From positions 1 to 37,934 of the forward strand of contig JAEEQG010000067.1 of NCBI GenBank assembly GCA_016285185.1: a stretch of DNA of 37,934 nucleotides, written 5' to 3'. This document shows, in pieces, positions 1-7,798 of this stretch (positions are counted from its first letter, which is position 1; each line of letters starts with the position of its first letter). This stretch comes from Spirochaetota bacterium (GTDB lineage: Bacteria > Spirochaetota > Spirochaetia > Treponematales > Treponemataceae). The translations under genes and the position numbers were made by a program. The notes beneath the pieces were generated by a model. That model worked only from the letters and a program-made list of their open reading frames with translations. It was not told the DNA's origin and searched no databases.

Positions 1-31
1 TAACAAGCTCAATTTTCAGAGGAAAAAATGG

Positions 32-361
32 TTATACCGGAGAGCCCTCGCGCAACTGCAATGGACTCACTCCATGAAAGCGCGAAAAAGCAATTGTAAC
101 ACTTTCGGGAGATTCATAGCAGTAACGGAAAGCAATGTCGATTATTTTTTCATCAGTTTTCTGAAGGTCCTGCGCTGCCAGGTACAAACGTCGGTTTCGA
201 ATATACTCACCAAGCCCATACCCAGTCATCAGCGAGAATCCCTTCTGAAAAAAGAATGAGGACATAAACACCTGGTCTGCAACATCCTGCGCAGTGATGT
301 TTTCTTCGAGATGTTCTTCCATGTAATCAATTGCTTTGCGAATGCTTGTGAGCCACTCCAA
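32..361 (-). pseudogene. AraC-family transcriptional regulator, cut short by an in-frame stop
   Basis: The 109 residues form a complete AraC/XylS DNA-binding region: two helix-turn-helix units, the first around NITAQDVADQVFMSS and the second around KIIDIAFRYCYESPES, ending in the FHGVSP signature. The start is a TTG preceded by AGGAGG eight bases upstream, so translation initiation looks good. Proteins with this signature usually continue after the HTH with a linker rich in F-P-L-x-I and a GyrI-like effector-binding domain. Here a TAA at 32-34 follows GSPV, but the same frame past the stop reads PFFPLKIELV up to the window edge, which fits that linker. I infer a nonsense mutation in a longer regulator. 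A stand-alone DNA-binding protein such as MarA/SoxS is the alternative. It is the last gene seen on this strand, so downstream context is missing. Confidence 0.75.
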
Positions 362-432
362 TTTTTCTTCCTCCTGAACTTTGTTGTTTTTATTCTACGC
401 GGAGGTGCGGTAGAAATCTTGTCAATTATTGT

Positions 433-720
433 TCAGTTTTGTCCTGCCATCAAATCAATTTCATAATCAATATATTTGCCGGAAAATGGGGTGTCGGGAT
501 TTTCTCGTTCGGCAACTTTTACAAAGCATACACTCTCGTAATTTCTTTGAGCCGGAAGAAAAAATTCATTTGTGGTGACAAAATTTTTTTTAAGGCCTTC
601 GTATTCTTTGATTCTTCTGACCGCTTCTGCGAGTTGTGCGTGGCCCAGACCCGGTAAGTGTTTGTCGAGGCTGTACCAGAAGGCTTTGTCGTTTGATGTT
701 ATATATTGAATTTCTGTCAT
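433..720 (-). pseudogene. Chimeric or internally deleted GNAT acetyltransferase
   Basis: The 95-residue product looks like two ends of GNAT proteins joined together. Residues 1-23 (with DKAFWYSLDKHLP) resemble the N-terminus of one GNAT group. Residues 24-90, with LKKNFVTTNEFF, PAQRNYESVCFVKV and ENPDTPFSGKYIDYEIDL, resemble the last third of a GNAT. Most of the central strands are missing, and the acetyl-CoA loop survives only as PGLGHA. A normal GNAT is about 140-170 residues. Its ATG overlaps the stop of the upstream DinB/DUF3795 gene by one base (TAATG), so it is probably translated by coupling. I infer a decayed acetyltransferase made by deletion or recombination; activity is unlikely. 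The family resemblance is from memory and not an alignment. Confidence 0.6.
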
Positions 721-1781
721 TACTTTTTACTCCATGATTCCAGAATCTTCATGCCTTCTTCAACATCATCGCCCAGAACTTCCTGGATTTTGTCGAACTT
801 CTTTTTAGAATGAAGGGTGTCCATAACACGCAGTAATTCTTTTTTGCTGTATTTTTGAATGAACAACGCCATAACTCTTATTGCATTTGTTTCTTTGCCA
901 AGGGAGTAAAAGCCTTTTTTGCAATTGTAAAGTTCACTGCATTCGTAGCAGCCGTCGAGACCTTTTTCTTTACAGCAGGCAACGTTAGGGCACACACCAT
1001 CAGGCGAAGCTGTTGCAAAGGAACATGTATTATAAATTGTCCTGCACGAACCGCACCATGAAGTTAAAAAACAATGACCACACGAAAGTCCGCAGCAGGC
1101 AATCTGGTCTACGCCTTTTTTGGCTTGCTGGCACAGCTTGTTTTTGATGCGCCTCATTGCTTCGACATGCATGATCCAGTGGCGGGAGAACGGCATTTGA
1201 ATTAAGCCTTTGATGTTTTTACTGCACCAGAAATCTATAAGCCATACGGAACTTTCTGATGTGCTCACGCTCTTGCTTTTTACAATTCTGGCTTTATCTT
1301 CTTCTGTAAACTTCTTTTTTAAGTCTGCAAACTTCAGACGTTTCAACATTTCATTTGTCGAATCCATCACAGTCTTGCAGTAATCATAAGTTGCTTTGAC
1401 ATCCAGCTTTTTTGAAAAATCAATCATAGCTTCACCATCCAGCTCATTGCCGGTCGTGATAATCGGACTCTTTGTTTTTTTCTGCCAGTCGTCAGTAAAA
1501 AGAATCTGATTGTCCTTCAAAATCAAGGTGTGCGCAACAATATCCTCAATACGAAAAGTGTGCCAGAGCGACCAGGCAAGTGTCGTATGATGCGAGCCGT
1601 CGCCAGTACCAAACGGCATCTGATAAAAAGCCTCTGCCGGAAAAGTTTTCACAATAGAAGTTATCTGCGCAAACAGTTCTGCCCTTAGTTCAAGAAGGAG
1701 TTTTATTCCTTCATCAAAAGTCGCATCCTTTGCAATAAGTGCCTGCATTTTCTTGTTTTTTTCTGACCAGTCTTTATCCAT
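720..1781 (-). CDS. DinB-like domain fused to cysteine-rich DUF3795 domain
   Basis: The protein has 353 residues. The N-terminal part, about 1-220, is helical and resembles the DinB/DfsB four-helix family, with a histidine-rich segment (GSHHTTLAWSLWHTF) and SRHWIMHVEAM that could supply metal-ligand histidines. The C-terminal part begins at IACCGLSCGHC and contains about a dozen cysteines in CxxC-like spacings (CGSC, CCKEKGLDGC, CSELYNC), typical of DUF3795, a presumed metal- or Fe-S-binding domain of unknown function. DinB-like proteins are often thiol-dependent transferases, so a thiol or metal role is plausible but unproven. A weak ribosome site (AAAGGAT) precedes the ATG. It is 23 bases downstream of the nucleotidase gene and is followed by the coupled GNAT remnant. 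Confidence 0.65.
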   Translation of the reverse strand: MDKDWSEKNKKMQALIAKDATFDEGIKLLLELRAELFAQITSIVKTFPAEAFYQMPFGTGDGSHHTTLAWSLWHTFRIEDIVAHTLILKDNQILFTDDWQKKTKSPIITTGNELDGEAMIDFSKKLDVKATYDYCKTVMDSTNEMLKRLKFADLKKKFTEEDKARIVKSKSVSTSESSVWLIDFWCSKNIKGLIQMPFSRHWIMHVEAMRRIKNKLCQQAKKGVDQIACCGLSCGHCFLTSWCGSCRTIYNTCSFATASPDGVCPNVACCKEKGLDGCYECSELYNCKKGFYSLGKETNAIRVMALFIQKYSKKELLRVMDTLHSKKKFDKIQEVLGDDVEEGMKILESWSKK

Positions 1782-1804
1782 CAGTGTTAATCCTTTTTCT
1801 CCAA

Positions 1805-2422
1805 TTATGCACGAATAAAATCACTTATCATTTTCCAATCAGGACATCTTTTGTAATTTGTAGTAGGGAATTCACATTCCTGATTCCACGGACGGTCAAA
1901 GACCATAACTTTCAGATCCGGCAGATGCTCAAAAAACTTGAATGCGCTCGGCGAATCCTCTACGGCATAATCAAAATGCATTTTGTAGTAATCTTCAAGT
2001 TCAAGACTATAGGTGCTGCCTTTTATAAAGTTATCCCGACCATATTTATTGAGGCAATATAATTTGACGCGTTCCAGGCCATGCTGATCGAGCCATTCCC
2101 GGGAAGCTTCATAAGCACTGAAAGGACGGCCAGTTATTATTGATACGTTATGCCCCTTATCTATCCAACTGTTGATTGTTTTGACCGCTCCCGGAGTCTC
2201 TTCGTATGTCAAGAGAACTTCCGGCTTGTGTGCCTGTATCATCATCTTATCGTAGTCTTCATCTGTCAGAGAAAAAGACCGTTGCAGATTGAAATACTTA
2301 ATTTTTTCATATGGAATATCAAGTCCAAACATTTCTACTATGAGCCCCGAAAAATAACGTGCCGTCTCGCAAAGACAATCATCAAAATCTACGTAAATAT
2401 TCATTTTCTTTCCGTTTGACAT
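1805..2422 (-). CDS. 5'(3')-deoxyribonucleotidase-like HAD hydrolase (NT5C family)
   Basis: This 205-residue HAD-superfamily protein carries the catalytic motif DFDDCLCET at 12-20 (nucleophile D12, acid/base D14). It has TGRP at 97-100 (motif II, polar residue), a late acidic motif AVEDS at 153-157, and FDRPWN near 175-180, a signature of the NT5C nucleotidase family. Such enzymes dephosphorylate nucleoside 5'-monophosphates in the cytoplasm, although several bacterial members act on other small phosphates, so the substrate is inferred. The ATG is preceded by an excellent ribosome site (AGGAGG, about 8 bases upstream), which supports this start over the methionine seven codons in. It lies in a same-strand run with the downstream DinB/DUF3795 gene and the upstream phosphatidyltransferase. 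Confidence 0.75.
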   Translation of the reverse strand: MSNGKKMNIYVDFDDCLCETARYFSGLIVEMFGLDIPYEKIKYFNLQRSFSLTDEDYDKMMIQAHKPEVLLTYEETPGAVKTINSWIDKGHNVSIITGRPFSAYEASREWLDQHGLERVKLYCLNKYGRDNFIKGSTYSLELEDYYKMHFDYAVEDSPSAFKFFEHLPDLKVMVFDRPWNQECEFPTTNYKRCPDWKMISDFIRA

Positions 2423-2435
2423 ATTGTCCCTCCTT

Positions 2436-2927
2436 TTAGTTTTCTCTTCCTGTCCTTATAAAGTGTCCTTCCTGAATTGCCGCAAAAGTTGCCACCGTGC
2501 AAACTGGAACAGCAGTATATTTTATTTTGATAAAAGGCACAGTCAACGGTAATATAAAAAGCATCAAACCTGTTATCTTATTCATGATTGTATGAAGCAT
2601 AACAAATCGTTTCTGCATAATAAAGCCCGAAACAATATTGATTATCCGAATCAGTGCAATAATTCCGATCCAAATATAAAGCCATTTCGGAATGATTATG
2701 ACCGGAAGCAGCTTTATAAGACATGCAACAGCAAATACGATATCAGCGATAGAATCCAATTTTGCCCCAGATTCACTTACATTTCCTGTTTTGCGCGCGA
2801 CAGTTCCATCAATAATATCCGTAATCCCACCTGCCAGATACAGTGCATAAAATGCAGGTGAAAAAGGCGGAAAAAAAAGAAGCGCAATACTGATAAGGAT
2901 TCTGCTGCCGGTTATTATATTAGCCAT
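2436..2927 (-). CDS. CDP-alcohol phosphatidyltransferase family membrane protein
   Basis: The protein has 163 residues and the full CDP-alcohol phosphotransferase signature: D37, D40-G41, A44-R45, G54, D58 and D62 in the canonical D-x2-DG-x2-AR-x8-G-x3-D-x3-D spacing. Hydrophobic segments flank the motif (about 9-32, 64-95 and 112-150), consistent with a small polytopic inner-membrane enzyme. Members transfer a phosphoalcohol from a CDP-alcohol such as CDP-diacylglycerol, making phosphatidylglycerol phosphate, phosphatidylserine or related lipids. At 163 residues it is shorter than PgsA or PssA, and the acceptor cannot be told from sequence. The start lies 6 bases after the stop of the upstream GNAT gene and the stop is 13 bases before the nucleotidase gene, so it is cotranscribed. 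Confidence 0.8.
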   Translation of the reverse strand: MANIITGSRILISIALLFFPPFSPAFYALYLAGGITDIIDGTVARKTGNVSESGAKLDSIADIVFAVACLIKLLPVIIIPKWLYIWIGIIALIRIINIVSGFIMQKRFVMLHTIMNKITGLMLFILPLTVPFIKIKYTAVPVCTVATFAAIQEGHFIRTGREN

Positions 2928-2933
2928 GTTTAT

Positions 2934-3335
2934 CTACAAATCTTTTATCAGATGATATTTTTTATTACCTGTCGGGATGTCGTCGAGTTCGCCTATTACT
3001 TTGTAGCCGTGCTTTTTGTAGAACTCCGGTGCCTGCCATGACATCGTATCAACATGGACAGAATGACAACCCCGCTTTTTGGCTTCCGCCTCTGCAGCTT
3101 CCAACAGTTTTGAGCCAAGCCCGTGTTTGCGATATTTTTCATCAACCCAAAGAATATCGATATGCATCCAGCCCCAATAGGTACCACCCAGGATTCCGGC
3201 AATCACATTTTTGTTTTCATCATATTCTACAATATTCAAAAGAACATGATTATCAGGTCCGACCTTTTTATCATTGAACATCCGCAGCGCATCATTTACA
3301 AAATCGATTTCTTCTTGGCTTGGATTAAGATTCAT
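2934..3335 (-). CDS. GNAT family N-acetyltransferase
   Basis: This is a compact 133-residue GNAT. The acetyl-CoA pyrophosphate loop is RKHGLG at 69-74, followed by the alpha-3 helix SKLLEAAEAEAKKRGC. The C-terminal strand and helix are HVDTMSWQAPEFYKKHGY with the usual catalytic-region tyrosine. The preceding strand (MHIDILWVDEKY) is also typical. The family acetylates amines of small molecules, peptides or proteins; the substrate is not predictable here. It is the promoter-proximal gene of the run GNAT, phosphatidyltransferase, nucleotidase, DinB/DUF3795, with only 6 bases to the next start. Confidence 0.8.
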   Translation of the reverse strand: MNLNPSQEEIDFVNDALRMFNDKKVGPDNHVLLNIVEYDENKNVIAGILGGTYWGWMHIDILWVDEKYRKHGLGSKLLEAAEAEAKKRGCHSVHVDTMSWQAPEFYKKHGYKVIGELDDIPTGNKKYHLIKDL

Positions 3336-3578
3336 CTTTTACTCTCAACTATTTAATCATATTGTCAGCGTGGCAAAAAAACAATAGATTTACGCATTAC
3401 TTCCAACGTTACGAAAAGTATCACAAATGGGTATTGTCAGGTGCGTTCAGTTCTCTTGGAATTATGTTTGCAGCATTGTCAAATCAGCCTAATATATGTA
3501 TATTCTTCTTTTTTTTATTTTTAGCAAAAATCCTTATTGTCTTACGTACAATGTAATCCGGTATCTACAATTTACACA
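3336..3578. other. Intergenic region without a convincing gene
   Basis: This stretch between the GNAT start and the gene remnant is AT-rich. It has a plus-strand open frame (3362-3556) with a hydrophobic end, but no ribosome site, no recognisable domain and poor codon character. It presumably contains the promoter of the minus-strand GNAT operon. With 3579-3725 it forms about 390 bases without an intact gene and looks like a scar of gene loss. Confidence 0.4.
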
Positions 3579-3725
3579 TCACTGATTGAAAGCCTCAGCA
3601 ATTATCCGGGCATTCTTTTCGATAGGCTCGGTGCCGTCCAGTTCAAGTTTTTTGCAGGTAAGGCTTTCTATCAAGGCTCTCTGATCGGTAAGATTCGGAG
3701 AGCCGTCTGTTTCGACTATTCGGGC
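3579..3725 (-). pseudogene. C-terminal remnant of an unidentified protein, joined to the GGDEF gene's 3' end
   Basis: Directly after the stop of the GGDEF gene, the same minus-strand frame stays open for 48 codons to a TGA at 3579-3581. The peptide includes ARIVETDGSPNLTDQ and later KKLELDGTEPIEKN and ARIIAEAF. Its composition looks like a real soluble protein C-terminus and unlike random translation, but there is no start codon at its beginning. I read it as the tail of a gene whose body was lost when this junction formed. I do not recognise the family with confidence. Nearby plus-strand frames look like chance. Confidence 0.45.
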
Positions 3726-5132
3726 TTACCGGTACTTTAGTTCTGGATGCGATAAATAGAATTGCTTTTTATCGTCATACATCTTTTCATCAGCGGAACG
3801 CATTGCTGTACGGATATCCTCTCCATTTTGAGCGACATGTGTACCGATGGCAAAATACAGATTTTCTTTTTCAGAAGCTAAAGCCTTTAAATTATCAATT
3901 TTTTCATTAAGTTCTTTTTTATCCAAACCTTCTGCTATAATCATGAATTCATCGCCGCCTACACGATAAATCTCATAATCAGCAAAAACATTTTGAAGTA
4001 TTGCTGATGCAGATTTTAACAGTTCATCTCCAACCGCGTGTCCCTGTTCATCATTCACCTGTTTTAATCCATTTAAATCAGCAAATATAATCGAATAAGG
4101 ATACTTAAGTTTGGTTTTTCCGTTGACCAAGTTGTCTATTGCCACATTCATCGTATTTCGGTTTTTGACACCGGTCAACAAATCCATTGTGCTGAGTATT
4201 TCGAGATTCTGAAAGAGAAGGTAATTCGAGATTTCCGATGCAATAAAAAATGTCGTCAGTTCAAGAGTTTCTTTTATTTTAACAGTATCTTTCACATTGA
4301 AATTTACCGCCCATATATAGCCCAATGTTACATTATTATTCGTTAAAGGAAAAAGGACGATGCTTTTTGTTCCGCTCTGATTAAGAGTTTTGTACCAAAC
4401 AGGATTTGTTGCCTTCACCCATTCCATGTCCTGCTTATCTTTGATAATGACACAAGTGCTGTCGCCGATGGTAGTTTCCCATGTCTTTACGATATCAAAA
4501 ATAGGAGTACCAAAATAAGTACCATCAAGATAGTCATCAACAGGAATCAGTCCGCAGCCGGGTTTTATCGCTTCACAAAAATTGATACACTTACGTTCCT
4601 TTTCGTTATTAAGAAGTATACAACAATGATCTGAACCACAAAGCCGGCGTATATCTTCAATGACTTCGCGGAAGGTTTTAAGAATATCCGTAGAACCCCG
4701 TAATTTTATACAAGTCTGCAGAACTGTCGAGGCCGTGTCTGCAGAAAGACTTGCACGCTGTTCTGAATCAGCGACAGGTGTAACGTCATAGGAATAAATG
4801 CAATAACCCACATTTTCTTTATTCGAATTAAGAGGCAGCAAAAACATATTCAGCCAAAGCCCCATTTGAGGAAGGCTTACATAAGTATGCAGAGGTTGAC
4901 CAAGGATTGCACTTCTATAACAAAAATCTTCAAAATTTTTATCTTGTGGAAAATACTCTTCGTAGGGAGAATCCGGAATGAATGCCTTATGCATAGTCTG
5001 CAACATATCATCGTAATGCGGTTTATTTCCTGCGACGATACGAATATTTCCATACCCGCCATTTTCAAGTTTTTCAACTGACATTATACAGGTTCGGGTT
5101 TTGTATTCAGAAAGTATTGTCTCAAAATCCAT
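3726..5132 (-). CDS. Diguanylate cyclase with GGDEF domain and N-terminal sensory region
   Basis: The 468-residue protein makes c-di-GMP from two GTP. The C-terminal cyclase domain, from about 310, contains the start signature LLTGVKNRN, the metal-binding DLNGLKQVND segment, and an intact GGDEF at 392-396 (VGGDEFMII). The five-residue-upstream inhibitory RxxD site is not present (FADY is found there), so product inhibition through the classic I-site is not expected. The upstream 300 residues have no membrane segment. They look like a PAS-like region (about 30-120) followed by a GAF-like region (about 140-300, with C-x-I and H-C-C-I-L strands), so the enzyme is probably cytoplasmic and ligand-responsive. 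A GAGGA ribosome site precedes the ATG by 8 bases. The stop directly abuts a gene remnant. Confidence 0.88.
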   Translation of the reverse strand: MDFETILSEYKTRTCIMSVEKLENGGYGNIRIVAGNKPHYDDMLQTMHKAFIPDSPYEEYFPQDKNFEDFCYRSAILGQPLHTYVSLPQMGLWLNMFLLPLNSNKENVGYCIYSYDVTPVADSEQRASLSADTASTVLQTCIKLRGSTDILKTFREVIEDIRRLCGSDHCCILLNNEKERKCINFCEAIKPGCGLIPVDDYLDGTYFGTPIFDIVKTWETTIGDSTCVIIKDKQDMEWVKATNPVWYKTLNQSGTKSIVLFPLTNNNVTLGYIWAVNFNVKDTVKIKETLELTTFFIASEISNYLLFQNLEILSTMDLLTGVKNRNTMNVAIDNLVNGKTKLKYPYSIIFADLNGLKQVNDEQGHAVGDELLKSASAILQNVFADYEIYRVGGDEFMIIAEGLDKKELNEKIDNLKALASEKENLYFAIGTHVAQNGEDIRTAMRSADEKMYDDKKQFYLSHPELKYR

Positions 5133-5225
5133 GGCAATATTCCTCTTTTATCCTTTACTGTTCCTATTAGGACTAAATTATAACATTGAATTTTTTACCA
5201 GGTCAAATTTTGAGTTTCAACTGGA

Positions 5226-6143
5226 TTACACAATCCAGCTTTTCTGTGGCGTATTGAAAACCTTATCATCAGCCTGCAAGGCTCCGATCAGCAGCGGCGA
5301 GGCAGGATTGTGGGCTTTCATATTTTCCATGACAAGTCGGGAATTTGCATTTGCATAGCAGTAACGGCACAGATGCCCACAGGAATTATAGGCTCCGATA
5401 TCTCCGTTCAAAAAACAGGCACATTCTTTTCTTGCAGAATTCTTTTTTGGGATTTTCAAGCTTTTACCGATGGCTTTTTCAAGCACTGCGACAGTCTGAC
5501 AGCCGGAACAGTCTGCCCCGAATTGTACAAGCTCCGTTCCTTCGGCGCAAGGGCGCAAAGTCATTCCATATTTTGTGGCAATTTGTACAAAGGCTTTTCC
5601 AAGAGTCAGTCTCTCCTCAGTACTTACTTCCCTTGCTTCAGGAAAATTCCTGCGTACCTTGGGATACAAATCAATAAAGCTGATTACTGCTGTTTTTGTT
5701 GCGCCGCAAAGCCTACGTGCAATATTTTCAAACGCCTTAAGATGATAAGGAATCGTGTATTTTGGGGAAATAAAAATAGGATCGTACCGCCAACCGACTT
5801 TTTCGGCTCCAAGCCGCTTTCCAAGTTCAATAATCCCATCCGCTACTGCAGCCTTTTCCGGCACATTCGGTTCAATTTCCTTGCCGTAAGGAGTGAGCGA
5901 CACATACCACCACTGGTTATATGCAGAAAGCTCGTTCCAAAGTTCTTCATTTTTCAAAACAGGCAGCGGATTTTTTGTGCAGAATGCAATCAAATCAACA
6001 ATCTCAGGATTCAGTTCATAGCGCGAAACAGATGAAGGATAAAACGGATTCCGCACCATCACATAGCCTTCTTTAAGCCGGTTCAAAAGCCACTGAGAAT
6101 AAAATGCCGGAATGTCTGTTCTCTGTCCTGTCTGGATTATCAT
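5226..6143 (-). CDS. DUF1848 family protein, radical-SAM-like cysteine cluster
   Basis: The 305-residue protein matches my recollection of DUF1848: an N-terminal stretch with MIIQTGQRTDIPAFYSQW and VRNPFYPSSVSRY. A middle segment, GWRYDPIFI, is followed by a C-terminal cysteine cluster with C241, C243, C255, C259 and C262 (CACFLNGDIGAYNSCGHLC, then RYCYANAN). The CGHLCRYCY piece has the CxxxCxxC spacing of radical SAM proteins, although it sits at the C-terminus rather than near the start. A further CSGC pair lies near 212-215. I infer a metal- or Fe-S-dependent enzyme of unknown reaction. It is probably monocistronic, with a TATAAT-like -10 about 28 bases upstream of the ATG. The gap to the GGDEF gene is 93 bases. 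Confidence 0.7.
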   Translation of the reverse strand: MIIQTGQRTDIPAFYSQWLLNRLKEGYVMVRNPFYPSSVSRYELNPEIVDLIAFCTKNPLPVLKNEELWNELSAYNQWWYVSLTPYGKEIEPNVPEKAAVADGIIELGKRLGAEKVGWRYDPIFISPKYTIPYHLKAFENIARRLCGATKTAVISFIDLYPKVRRNFPEAREVSTEERLTLGKAFVQIATKYGMTLRPCAEGTELVQFGADCSGCQTVAVLEKAIGKSLKIPKKNSARKECACFLNGDIGAYNSCGHLCRYCYANANSRLVMENMKAHNPASPLLIGALQADDKVFNTPQKSWIV

Positions 6144-6238
6144 TTTCTTAATTTATCATCCATATCACTTTATTATATCATAACTTTTATAATCATGTAG
6201 AATCATGCTACAATAATCGCATAGTAAACGAGTCGTAA

Positions 6239-6898
6239 ATGGACTACAGTTATATTTTTCGTTCTGCAAAAATCAAAAAGGATTCTCTTAAAGCAGCAGG
6301 GTTTGTAAGTACCGGCAACGACAATTATAAAAAGCAAGTTCCTGTTTCTAATGGTGATTTTAATGCCGAAATTACGCTTTCAATTTCTAAAGAGGTTCTT
6401 ACCGTTCATCTTTTTGATTCGGCAACCGGCGAGAAATACGCGCTTTTTGATATGCCTGCTCACGGTGCTTTTGTAGCCTCACTCAAAGAAGAAGTTCAGA
6501 AGATTATTGATGATATCAAAGCAAAGTGTTTTGTAACAGATGATTTGAAAGATGATTTTATCTCCTGGATAAAATCGAAGTTTGGGGCAGAACCGGATTA
6601 CCCGTGGCCGGATGATGCGCCATACTCTTTTGTGTTCCGCTGCCCGAACCAAAAATGGTTCGCCCTCGTCATGCGGATCAAATACCGTCAGCTCGGTCTA
6701 ACAGGTGATGAAAATGTCTGGGTTGTAAACATGAAAGCCGAACAGGATGCGATTCCTAACCTCGTTGATCAAAAATCGATTTTTCCAGCCTGGCACATGA
6801 ACAAAAAGCACTGGATTACAGTTCTACTCAGCGCGGCAACTGATTTTGAAAAGCTGTGTGAACTCACCCAAAAAAGCTACGAGCTTGTGACCCGATAA
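6239..6898 (+). CDS. MmcQ/YjbR family (DUF419) DNA-binding-like protein with an extra N-terminal domain
   Basis: The C-terminal half, about 105-219, is a clear MmcQ/YjbR domain: GAEPDYPWPDDAPYSFVFRC, then NQKWFALVMRIKYRQLG, VVNMKAEQD, and PAWHMNKKHWITVLL. The fold is CyaY-like and double-wing DNA-binding-like; the biological role is not established. The N-terminal 100 residues (FRSAKIKKDSLKAAGF, ITLSISKEVLTVHLFDS) form a second alpha/beta module seen in the longer members. The start ATG has only a weak ribosome site, and a TACAAT -10-like element lies at 6209-6214, giving a short leader of about 18 bases. It converges on tcdA, with a small inverted repeat (AGGAAT-CT-ATTCCT) across the junction. 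Confidence 0.75.
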   Translation: MDYSYIFRSAKIKKDSLKAAGFVSTGNDNYKKQVPVSNGDFNAEITLSISKEVLTVHLFDSATGEKYALFDMPAHGAFVASLKEEVQKIIDDIKAKCFVTDDLKDDFISWIKSKFGAEPDYPWPDDAPYSFVFRCPNQKWFALVMRIKYRQLGLTGDENVWVVNMKAEQDAIPNLVDQKSIFPAWHMNKKHWITVLLSAATDFEKLCELTQKSYELVTR

Positions 6899-6911
6899 AA
6901 TCGATAGGAAT

Positions 6912-7697
6912 CTATTCCTTAAACAAATCCGTTACATGGAACTGTGTTAAATCCTTTACAACTTCCGCTGCAATAATCATACCTGCTGTAGAAGGGACAA
7001 AAGCATTACTTCCCGGAACCTGATTTCTAACAGTACAAGTGCGTTTTGTTCCCGGCGGACACACGCAGTTCATCTTACAGCTTACATCAAGGTCTTCATC
7101 GTGTGGTGGAATAACTTTCTCGGTAGAAAACACAACCTTCAATCTTTTGATATTGCGTTTCTTAAGCTCGTTTCTCATAACACGGGCAAGCGGACAAACA
7201 GAAGTGCGTGTAATATCCGCAACTTTAAGCTTTGTCGGATCAACTTTATTTCCCGCACCCATGCAGCTTATAACAGGCTTTTTTAGAGCCTTTGCACGGG
7301 TGATAATTTCAAGCTTACCTTTAACAGTATCAATACAATCAATAATATAATCGTACTTTGAAAAATCAAACTGATCGGCAGTATCCGGCATATAAAAAGT
7401 TTTCCATTTAGTAACCTTGCAGTCCGGGTTAATATCATGAATGCGCTCTTCAGCAACATCAACCTTGTCTTTGCCGATTGTAGAACGCAGCGCATAAAGC
7501 TGACGGTTCAAATTTGTAAGACAGATTTTATCATCATCAACGATATCAATTGCACCGATTCCAGAACGTACCAAAGCCTCAACAACATAACTTCCTACCC
7601 CGCCAATCCCAAAAATAATAACGCGGGTATTGTAGAGTTTTTCCATATTGTCTTTTCCGAATGTAAGTCTGGTTCTCGCAAACTGATACTTATTCAT
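6912..7697 (-). CDS. tcdA: tRNA threonylcarbamoyladenosine dehydratase (ThiF/E1-like)
   Basis: This 261-residue E1-like protein carries the ATP-binding GIGGVG motif at 30-35 and the VDDDKICLTNLNRQ adenylation segment at 53-66. The tail has the TcdA/CsdL-type features CKMNCVCPPG and GSNAFVPSTAGMIIAAEVVKDL. TcdA uses ATP to convert t6A37 in ANN-decoding tRNAs to the cyclic form ct6A, acting in the cytoplasm. The length and order of motifs fit TcdA better than MoeB or ThiF, which carry a zinc ribbon with two CxxC pairs. The start is supported by AAAGGA a few bases upstream. It is transcribed divergently from the NifX-like gene across a 101-base AT-rich gap. Confidence 0.87.
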   Translation of the reverse strand: MNKYQFARTRLTFGKDNMEKLYNTRVIIFGIGGVGSYVVEALVRSGIGAIDIVDDDKICLTNLNRQLYALRSTIGKDKVDVAEERIHDINPDCKVTKWKTFYMPDTADQFDFSKYDYIIDCIDTVKGKLEIITRAKALKKPVISCMGAGNKVDPTKLKVADITRTSVCPLARVMRNELKKRNIKRLKVVFSTEKVIPPHDEDLDVSCKMNCVCPPGTKRTCTVRNQVPGSNAFVPSTAGMIIAAEVVKDLTQFHVTDLFKE

Positions 7698-7798
7698 AGG
7701 AATCCTTTTCCAATTAAATCTTCACATTATGCAAGCATTTTATTATATCAAAAAATCTGCATATTTGTTATACTCAAAATATATACTGGAGGTCAAAT

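Noticed and set aside
3362-3556. Plus-strand 64-codon frame with a hydrophobic end
   Set aside because: No ribosome site or recognisable family; the hydrophobic part comes from a T-rich run. It could be a fossil but cannot be supported.
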